42,357 nucleotides of DNA, taken from Alteromonadaceae bacterium. GTDB taxonomy: Bacteria > Pseudomonadota > Gammaproteobacteria > Enterobacterales > Alteromonadaceae. Position 1 is the first letter of the stretch. Each line of letters begins with the position of its first letter. Positions 39,201 through 40,704 of this stretch are shown here, one piece after another. The DNA lies in the NCBI GenBank assembly GCA_013216015.1, contig JABSOI010000052.1:1-42357 (forward strand), written 5' to 3'. Made by a program: the position numbers and the translations under genes. Under the pieces are notes generated by a model. The model did not search any database, was not told the DNA's origin, and saw only the letters and a program-made list of their open reading frames with translations.

Positions 39201-40699
39201 GCTAATAAACACTCATAATGGCTTAACATCTGAACTATGGTTGATTCATCGAACAAATCCGTGTTGTATTCCATTCCGCCAATGATCCCCGCTGACGTTT
39301 CTCTTAACGTCAGCGTCAAATCAAAGCGTGATACTCCTGTCGATACTGCATTTTCGTTATCCCCTTTGAAAACCAGAGGTTCGAATTCGAGATCAGGTAA
39401 AGAAGCACTTTCCACGGGTATATTTTGCAATGCAAACATGACTTGAAACAGAGGCGAATGGCTAAGGCTCCGCTCCGGGTTTAAGTCCTCGACTAATTGT
39501 TCAAAAGGAATATCTTGGTGCGCGTAGCCACCCAATGCTACTTCTCGGGTTTGTACAAGTAGCTCTGCAAAACTTGGGTCTTTGCTTAAATCACTGCGCA
39601 TTACCATAGTGTTAGCAAAAAAACCTATTAAATCTTCCGTTTCCTTTTTTTCCCTATTAGCAATAGGGGTACCGACCACTATATCCGAAAGACCAGAGTA
39701 ACGAGCCAACAAAATTGAAAACGCAGATAAAAGCGTCATAAACATTGTTACGCCATACTTTCTCCCCATATTTTGTAGACGTGTTGATAAAGACTGAGAC
39801 ATACTGATGGATTCAAAACTTCCTTGAAAGCTCTGCTCCATTGGTCGTGGTCTATCGGTCGGCAAGGTTAATAAGGGCGGCGCGTCTTTGAGTTGTTCAC
39901 GCCAATATGACAATTGGTTTTCTAGCACGTCACCTTGCAACCATTGACGTTGCCAATGTGAATAGTCCACATACTGTATCGGTAACGGCGGTAGAGGACT
40001 CGCTTCACCGTGTTTAAAAGCTTGATATAAAGAGACAAGTTCTCGAAAGAAAATTTCGAGTGACCAGCCATCTGAAACACTATGATGCATAGTAACCAAT
40101 AAAACGTAACACCCTTGATTTGATTCTGTTTGCTCACTTTCATCAAGTAACAGGCGAAATCTGCAAAGTCGATCTTTTGATAGATTAAAAAGATAATTAC
40201 GTTCAGATTCAAAAATAGCTTTAAGTTTGCTCTGCGAAGTCACTGGTTCGATTTCTAAATTAAACGATACTGGGTCGACAACTTGAATAGCGCTGTCTTC
40301 AAAAGCCTCAAATCGGGTACGAAGTACTTGATGTCGATTAATAATCTCTTCTAGACTTTGAAGCAAGGCTTTAGTATCTATTTGACCTCGTAAACGTATA
40401 GCTAAAGGCATATTGTAGACCACACTTGGTCCCATATACTGACTTAAAAACCACAGACGCTGTTGTGCGTAGGATAATTGAAAATTAGATAAGTGACTGA
40501 TGCTTTCAATTTTAGCATCGTATTTTTTGTGTTTAAACATCGAAAGAAAAGTAATGATCTCTTCTTTATTTATCCTTAATAAATTCACTATTTCTTCGGG
40601 GATTTTCTTGTTCTTCGATGTTATTTTTAACTTAATTCCATTTAATGAAACCTTTATATCGTTTTTATTACAAATACTTAATATATCGACAACTTTCAT
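18281..40699 (-). CDS. NRPS-C, giant seven-module synthetase with three dead A domains
   Basis: Peptide synthetase of 7472 residues. Domains with rough residues: TubC_N docking (1-55); C1 (75-510); A1* (530-985); T1 (~1030); Ix1 (1070-1540); A2 Gly (1555-2065); T2; C2 (2175-2610); A3 (2630-3155); T3; C3 (3260-3700); A4* (3715-4150); T4; Ix2 (4235-4715); A5 (4730-5250); T5; C4 (5355-5790); A6* (5815-6250); T6; Ix3 (6335-6810); A7 Thr (6820-7355); T7; acidic tail ending NIEEGSF. Starred A domains lack P-loop, pocket and A10 Lys. Signatures: A2 DILQLGMVW (Gly), A5 DAYFLGVTF (Ile/Val-like), A7 DFWNIGMVH (Thr), A3 VDATYSIAD (unassigned). All seven T domains keep Ser (GGHS or GGDS). There is no thioesterase or reductase, so release needs another protein. 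The start lies two bases after the preceding NRPS stop with only a weak ribosome site, suggesting coupling. Confidence 0.97.
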   Translation of the reverse strand: MKVVDILSICNKNDIKVSLNGIKLKITSKNKKIPEEIVNLLRINKEEIITFLSMFKHKKYDAKIESISHLSNFQLSYAQQRLWFLSQYMGPSVVYNMPLAIRLRGQIDTKALLQSLEEIINRHQVLRTRFEAFEDSAIQVVDPVSFNLEIEPVTSQSKLKAIFESERNYLFNLSKDRLCRFRLLLDESEQTESNQGCYVLLVTMHHSVSDGWSLEIFFRELVSLYQAFKHGEASPLPPLPIQYVDYSHWQRQWLQGDVLENQLSYWREQLKDAPPLLTLPTDRPRPMEQSFQGSFESISMSQSLSTRLQNMGRKYGVTMFMTLLSAFSILLARYSGLSDIVVGTPIANREKKETEDLIGFFANTMVMRSDLSKDPSFAELLVQTREVALGGYAHQDIPFEQLVEDLNPERSLSHSPLFQVMFALQNIPVESASLPDLEFEPLVFKGDNENAVSTGVSRFDLTLTLRETSAGIIGGMEYNTDLFDESTIVQMLSHYECLLAAIVEAPETHISKLEFLSEAEKQQQLIEWNSVRVDYPRSRCIHELFETQVASNPTAIALVYEQKQLSYIELNNRANQLAHYLIAQGVGPQTCVGLCVEDPAEMLVASLGILKTGGACVALDPKSPALRLAYQIEDSDISLIVTRSDVSAAIELHQLSKAEGEQESACGLQFVNLDAEYIGTNEVSNPQCRLNALALACVLYTNSYTNSYSNSYTDSHSGEPKAHGMSHQNISCLLYNDCGEFSSPQSLLCASPISFDVFVFDAWRALLKGEQYKVPTQAIEAYRERIQHVDCQMQPQALGRAVSNNGLFVLNPQGELVAQGVVGELYLSGDSVSLGYLNEASLTAEHFVPDPFNDAEGERLYRSGDRVRYLADGQLEYLGRVQQQAKPKTQAKKLAQDGLTTTLLKLDAVKALAIVEREGQLVCYLVPTEEKIDEKKLFSSVSKHIRSQYSLYLLPEEFIVLAVLPLTDDGRLDSKALPLPAKPSDNANYIAPQTDTEKALVEIWQQKLGLDKIGLEDNYFVLGGDSIRSIALVAEAKKRGMAFSIKDLFAHPTVGALAAEIDMGGLDVTEFVEIAPYALLTEDEHRLLDEEYDEETLEDAFPLSMMQQGMVLLALKQSHLNVYENLQIYHFDDVWDVDLFKRALTHLMNKHPMLKSVYHLSAGRPLQLLFKDMQPNLTIVDLSDQDVVSNQEVINQWMETEKAAGIDTSKELWRATVHLLPEGRFLFGMFLHHAMWDGWSLESFITELYSTYAQLRNSVEVSVYKTLPSYNQFIALEQTAINSTEQQDYWQRKFVGANLPWWTGREKSPSVHIPCDISVATSQKLTALAGSLGVQEKSLWSSVYLVLLALLNGSDKVVGPVLTQGRPEIPDGDKMVGVFLNALPLHIGVTGKSWADFIKATDRELREQHGFRNYPLAEIQRSTGLDFSGAILNYTNWHVYYEEEKSQTNSSGQAQDLQGTKNKTQAPHKVGGWADTNYLLLLDITKDERTQQFVLNISADSTVFDEAFRARIQGYVANIIDQLATQPNDLINKTGLLGAEETAHILVDLNATSKALPKDLCIHQLFEAQVAKYPDAIALTYEEAQLSYGELNRRSNQLAHYLIAQGVTADVRVGICVNRSVEMMIALLGILKAGGCYVPLDPQYPKERLVHVIENSGIELIVTQSSVQSSLDLTKTLDVRCVFIDSSGANCYLGAASANPSVSLHPSNLAYVIYTSGSTGAPKGVRIPHRNVVNFLSSMQRQPGMTSNDRLLAVTTLSFDIALLELYLPLTVGANVEIASQNCVVSGAQMSRRVEQSQITLLQATPVTWKLLLESGWQGKADLNALVGGEAVPKTLVNELLPRVRSLWNMYGPTETTVWSTLQPLTSKEGTVAIGKPIDNTDVYVLDRQQQLCPIGVPGELYLGGAGLSQGYFGQTGLTAERFVPHPFSKNPGELLYRTGDLVQYLTDGSLDYIGRFDHQVKVRGYRIELGEIESVLLQHRQVKDVVVVVREDEVDDQRIVAYVVSQVNNDEISQNEEIQGWADPDSLINELRSNAQKQLPHYMLPSAIVMLETLPLTVNKKVDRGALPVPDMSSQQVAYLAPEGVTEELLAVLWGESLQCDRVGRQDDFFALGGHSLLATQLLSRIRKAFAVEMPIRLLFEHHTLQAQAKVIAELQQGEAFELLPMELVSREAPILLSYAQQRLWFLSQYMGPNAVYNMPLALRLTGEVDVDALLQSLQEIVLRHEILRTRFEASGESVVQIIEPPLFSLSVEPVTCATKLKEICQHERSYPFNLSRDKLCRMRLLLDESDENISSYVLLVTMHHSISDGWSLGIFFKELLALYQAFKQNEPSPLAPIPIQYADYAHWQRQWLQGEVLEGQLSYWGNQLKGLPPLLTLPTDRPRPPEQSFNGSSQSIVLSKTLSTRLQQLSRAQGVTVYMSLLSAFSVLLSRYSGQDDIAIGSPIANRTRQETEGLIGFFVNTLVMRSDLRDNPSFVALLKQIREVALQGYAHQDVPFEQLVEELSPERSLSHSPLFQVMFTLQNIPIDSATLSDLELAPLVFEETNEVQEAGVSRFDLWLTLQETPQGIAGSMEYNTDLFDRTTIVRMLSHYERLLEAIIESPDVSVLQLDFLSEAEKQQQLVQWNSNAAQVDCPIKQCIHELFEAHVVSNPTATALVFDEQQVSYFELNRRANQLSHYLIKQGVGPDVPVGICLNRGIDMIIAILGVLKAGGAYVPIDPSYPSDRLSYLLSDSRVEILLSQIDLETQFTPTHQRLFLLDSENFRGLMSKQPETNICKESIGLKPENLSYLIYTSGSTGQPKGVMGLHLSIVNRVNWLKRTVGLTASDVLCQKTSVGFVDHVAEIFQALTSGVPLVILSTELLQSPDLLMKELNRHQITQITLVPSVLKVLLESENGAEVPQLRAIYCSGETLNLSGFESFSQRFPNSRLFNIYGSTEIGADVSAHEIDFKAVELVDESRSLIGKTIDNTESYILSAQGELVPLGVVGELYIGGLGLARGYFVRAGFTAEKFVPHPFSQTPGERLYRTGDLVRYTSAGELDYLGRIDHQVKIRGFRIELSEIESVILQHHQIKGVVVLAREDEIDNKRLVAYVVAKQKEENVTNLYQQDKRQLNNELRAYLQSKLPAHMVPSVIVELSSFPLNTSGKVDRGALPVPDRTAQDEGYVAPDGVTEELLASLWCGVLGCSQVSRFDNFFTLGGHSLLVTQLVSRIRETFSVEMTIRELFEQQTLNIQAQAIEQSKQSQGSEIVSIKKASRQQPLMVSFAQQRLWFLSRYMGPNSVYNMSLTLRLSGKVNENALINSLEEIVSRHEALRTRFEAFEDSAIQIIDPPSLALSVEPVTSEISLKAICQSEGSFQFDLSKHRLCRVRLLRDESDENKSNYVLLVTMHHSVSDGWSMGVFFKELVSIYQAFNQGEASPLAPLPIQYADYAQWQRHWLQGEVLENQLTYWRQQLEGLPQLLTLPTDRPRPEEQTFNGSTQSILLSEALSNKLQGLSQNHGVTLYMTLLSAFSVLMSRYSGQDDVAIGTPIANRTRKETEGLIGFFVNTMVMRSDLSQDPSFVMLLKQTREVALQGYANQDIPFEQLVEELNPERSLSHSPLFQVMFSLQNIPVDSASVSELEIGPLVFKNEESNGREEGLSHFDLTLTMRQTPKGLVGDLEYNTDLFDQVTIERMLGHYERLLAAIVDTPQTSVFRLEFLSEGEKEQQLIEWNATQIDYPKERCIHILFEAQVAKDPDAIALVCEEKQMSYGELNCRANQLAHHLIEQGVNSQTRVGLLVDDPTQKLIGTLGILKASGTCVPLAPQTPALRLAYQFEDSSIGLIVTHSAVSGSIDSIEINQLMSEQTSGQFMQVINLDERTLWSNETCNLQRPLNALALACVIYTTSHNGVPQAHGMSHQSLSCLFHSDSGEFSSPRSLLCAGPIAFDVFVFDALRALLKGEQYRTPAQAIQSYREHIQNLDCRTQPQIIGRALSNNSVFVLDSQGALVPQGVVGELYLSGDSLSQSYLNQAGLTAEHFIPDPFNGNVGARLYRSGDMVRYLPDGKLEYFGRIESQPKAAGLRLAHDELTTALLQLDGVKEAAIIQNDSQLVCYFVPKEGSIETASLSKHLRSQSQLYPMPAEFVMLDALPLTANGRLDHKALPAQITQENVRSYVAPQSNTEKMLVAIWQQKLGLDKIGIEDNYFVLGGDSIRSIALVAEAKKQGLEFSIKDLFAHPTVSALAAALDQGGVDATQFVEIAPFALLSEEEQDLLNEQYEEGELEDAFPLSMMQQGMVLLALKQSHLNVYENLQIYHFNDIWDGSLFEQALTHLMNKHPMLKSVYHLSAGRPLQLLFKEYQPNLTIVDLSQHDEGSIQKSISQWMQTEKAAGIDTSQELWRATVHILPEGRFAFGMFIHHALWDGWSLESFITELYSTYAQLRQHSGLSAYEALPSYNQFIVLEQAALTSPKQEKYWMDKLDEVNLPWWTGREKSPSAHISFDISEDTSQKLTALAARLGVQEKSLWCSVYLTLLALLDGSEKVAGPVATQGRPEIPGGDKMVGVFLNVLPVQISVAGKSWADYIQAIDQELREQHGFRHYPLPEMQRKTNLDFSGTLFNYTNWHVYYEGKSENRSHQAEFDDGVDNENSNDTGFDNKVPLKVAGWAETNYLLLVYAFKDEKTKQFGLTISADTGVFDEAFRARIQGYVVNIIHQLETNANKLIDKTSLLAEEELGQLLDEWNDTAMQYPDNQCIHQLFETQAAKYPDAIALVHQGNGAEQMLSYGELNRRSNQLAHLLIEQGVGLEVRVGICVERSVEMVIGILGILKAGGCYVPVDPAHPQKRIAYLIEDSGVKLIVTQSSLSKTFELIEERKEGIKYVYLDHGLQDRSAINPVNQSSSSNLAYVIYTSGSTGAPKGVLISHENIVSLVATENAVKIGKTDVVAQLSNYSFDAITYEMWGGLVNGARLLIIDKETSLEPVKLAREIRNHGVSTLFITTALFNRISQEEPACFSSINQVLFGGEAYSAEAIETVLSSGPNHLIHVYGPTETTTFATSFELMKEAFLLSQSAPIGAPLSNKNAYVMTGNDLAPIGVVGELSIGGDGLSRGYLNQANLTAERFVPNPFGQTPGERLYKTGDLVRYSVGGELEFIGRIDQQVKIRGFRIELGEIEALLLQHHQVKDVVVLAREDEPGHKTLVAYAVAKQIEQLEEYESDKGVIDSGKLANELREYAEAELPSYMIPSAFVILDSLTLTSNGKVDRAALPAPDLSVQQAGYVAPEGVTEELLANIWSDILKLDRIGMFDNFFELGGHSLLATQMLSRIRTSFSVELPISVLFELQTVRTQAQAIVKAKLGEEYEYIPMARAPQDKPILLSYAQQRLWFLSRYMGPTAVYNMPLALRLKGEVDEDALLRSLEEIFNRHEALRTRFEPYEDSAIQIIDPPSLTLEAESVSSEAELMSITQFEINYQFDLTQDSLCRLRLLLDKSENNSENNGSYVLLVTMHHSVSDGWSTGIFFKELVALYQAFKQGKESPLAPLALQYADYAHWQREWLQGEILEKQMSYWRDQLEGLPPLLTLPTDRPRPQEQTYNGSSQPIRLPKALSDSLQELSREHVATLFMTLLSAFSVLMSRYSGQDDVAIGTPIANRTRQETEGLIGFFVNTMVMRSDLSQDPSMVELLNLTREMTLQGYSHQDVPFEQLVEELRPERNISYSPLFQVMFALQNVPMDSAFLPELELGPLVFNNENANAIEQGVSRFDLTLSLQETPEGIVGSMEYNTDLFDQITIERMLGHYERLLAAIVEAPKTPVSRLEFLSEGEKEQQLIEWNAAEMDYPKERCIHLLFEAQVDKDPDAIALVCEEKELSYGELNCHANQLAHYLIEQGVDSQTNVGLLVDNPVQQLIGTLGILKASGTCVPLAPQTPALRLAYQFEDSSIGFIVTQSAFSGLIGSIEISQLMSEQTSGHPVQVINLDERTHWSNETCNPKRPLNALALACVMYTTSHNGVPQAQGMSHQSISCLLHSHSGGFSSPRSLICAAPIAFDVFVFDALRALFKGEQYQTPAQAIQPYREHIQNLDCRTQPQIIGRALSNNGVFVLDSQGELVAQGVVGELYLSGDSLSQSYLNQASLTAEHFIPDAFNGTAGARLYRSGDRARYLPDGKLEYLGRVETPPNAAVRRLAQDELTAALLQFDEVKEAVIIQNDGQLVCYFVPKEGSIEAASLSKHLRSQSQLYPMPAVFVMLDALPLTANGRLDHKALPAPIMQEEVRPYVAPQSETEKTLVAIWQQKLGLENIGIEDNYFVLGGDSIRSIALVAEAKKQGVVFSIKDLFAHPTVSALAAALEQGAVEATEFAEIAPFALLTDEEQDLLNEKYEEGELEDAFPLSMMQEGMVLLALKQSHLNVYENLQIYYFDDVWNGSLFEQALTHLMNKHPMLKSVYHLSAGRPLQLLLKDNLPNMTIVDLSQQDDVSIHESISQWMQTEKAAGIDTSQELWRTTVHLLPGDRFAFGMCVHHALWDGWSLESFVTELYSTYAQLRERGGVSAYEALPSYNQFIALEQAAIASPKQQSYWMDKLAEANLPWWAGREKSPSANISCDISEATSQRLTALAASLGVQEKSLWCSVYLILLALLDGSDKVAGCIATQGRPEIPGGDKMVGVFLNALPLCVAMKGERWADFIQATDSELRGQHAFRHYPLAEMQRASGLDFSGALFNYTNWHVYYEGVQQEGSEEISHELAHEDGLNDTSGDAQVPLKLGGFSDTNYLLLLDAFKDEKTQRFGVNISIDTMAFDESLRQRIEGYITNIIHQIEFNTNSLIDKSDLLGAEEIKQLLANSNDKAQSYPVDKCIHELFELQVENNPDATALVYENEQLSYDELNRRSNQLAHYLISQGVGPEVRVGICVERSIEMLVGILGILKSGGAYVPIDPNYPIERIAFQLEDSGAEIVLSQSNLATQLSAVCSANNLPLIWLDRECDACGNNNILSDQPVTNIDKEQIKLTPASLAYVIYTSGSTGTPKGVLIEHCNITRLFYATASDFNFGQNDVWTLFHSYAFDFSVWEIWGALSYGGSLVIVPSDVTRSPVDFYKLLVSEGVTILNQTPTMFNQLISVDANKQEALSLRTVIFGGEALELQHLKPWFELHDDEDIQLVNMYGITETTVHVTYRRLYQADLKATSGSIIGKPLADLELYLLDNGLSLVPSGVSAEIFVGGAGVARGYLNREDLTNSRFIDNPFKSGERLYRTGDLGRYLPNGDLEYMGRIDNQVKIRGFRIELGEIEGILQQHSQVKDVVVLAKEDEPGNKRLVAYIVKKQNKDHLDSVGTESGEFVDSTVLTSELRISAQTKLPAYMVPSAIVLLDAMPLTSNGKADHKALLIHELSGQQCEYIAPTNEIEQKLCQHWQTLFKVERVGIHDNFWTLGGHSLLAIRLSNFIQQEFDVELSMKSMFENQNIEEFADLIVMEKEFDYMKLKESEFLSTESDENIEEGSF
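20270..21700 (-). other. Ix3: atypical C-superfamily domain of NRPS-C
   Basis: Third copy of the special C-type domain. It starts DAFPLSMMQEGM and keeps an intact active site, VHHALWDGWS, at ~21,200. It sits between T6 and A7, where a C domain should be, so it probably condenses the residue on T6 with Thr. It differs clearly from C1-C4 (SYAQQRLWFL, MHHSVSDGWS). Boundaries are approximate. Confidence 0.8.
20300..24640 (-). repeat. Duplicated block C4-A6*-T6-Ix3, partner of 26600-30920
   Basis: The stretch is collinear with 26600-30920 at an offset of about 6288 bases. Sampled stretches (for example 22441-22620 against 28729-28908) are more than 90 percent identical by eye. A third, more diverged copy is C1-A1*-T1-Ix1 at about 36100-40480. 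Identity is not uniform, being highest in A*, T and Ix. Confidence 0.8.
21950..23270 (-). other. A6*: degenerate adenylation domain of NRPS-C
   Basis: It keeps the N-terminal fold (SYGELN...AHYLIEQGV) and YRSGD of A7, but reads YTTSHNGVPQAQG instead of the A3 P-loop. It jumps from the A4 region (FDVFVFDALRAL) to the A6 region with no A5 NxYGPTE, loses the QVKxRGxRIE hinge motif, and has NGRLDH where A10 needs NGKxxR. Adenylation is not expected. Boundaries are approximate. Confidence 0.85.
26560..27990 (-). other. Ix2: atypical C-superfamily domain of NRPS-C
   Basis: Second copy (DAFPLSMMQQGM; IHHALWDGWS at ~27,490), between T4 and A5. It is nearly the same as Ix3 at DNA level over long stretches. 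It should join the residue on T4 to the Ile/Val-like residue of A5. Boundaries are approximate. Confidence 0.8.
26600..30920 (-). repeat. Duplicated block C3-A4*-T4-Ix2, partner of 20300-24640
   Basis: Second copy of the cassette described at 20300-24640, with the same domain order and offset. Such long near-identical DNA can also mislead short-read assembly. Confidence 0.8.
28240..29560 (-). other. A4*: degenerate adenylation domain of NRPS-C
   Basis: Same lesions as A6*: YTTSHNGVPQAHG at the A3 position, no A5 motif, about 100 residues missing between A4 and A6, LRLAHDEL in place of the hinge motif, and NGRLDH at A10. About 430 residues long against 510-530 for the intact A domains. Boundaries are approximate. 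Confidence 0.85.
36090..37480 (-). other. Ix1: atypical C-superfamily domain of NRPS-C
   Basis: First copy (DAFPLSMMQQGM at ~37,390; LHHAMWDGWS at ~37,000), between T1 and the Gly A domain A2. It is more diverged from Ix2 and Ix3 than those are from each other, but has the same motifs. Boundaries are approximate. Confidence 0.8.
37740..39110 (-). other. A1*: degenerate adenylation domain of NRPS-C
   Basis: Shares the lesions of A4* and A6*: pocket and A5 missing, hinge motif lost, A10 reads DDGRLDS. It is the oldest-looking of the three. Its A3 P-loop has been replaced by a tandem repeat of Thr-Asn-Ser-Tyr units (nt 38555-38602). Boundaries are approximate. Confidence 0.85.
38555..38602 (-). 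repeat. Four tandem 12-bp units in the A1* P-loop
   Basis: The minus strand reads four units of TAT-ACC-AAT-AGT with small changes, giving YTNSYTNSYSNSYTDS where the ATP loop YTSGSTG should be. Two adjacent units are identical. This is slippage-type expansion in a site no longer under selection for ATP binding. Confidence 0.9.
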
Positions 40700-40704
40700 A
40701 TTTA
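40697..40704 (-). promoter_or_regulatory. Two-base gap between NRPS-B end and NRPS-C start
   Basis: TAA (40704-40702), two bases, then ATG (40699-40697). There is only a weak GAG-type ribosome site before the ATG, so NRPS-C translation probably depends on ribosomes ending the upstream gene. Confidence 0.65.
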
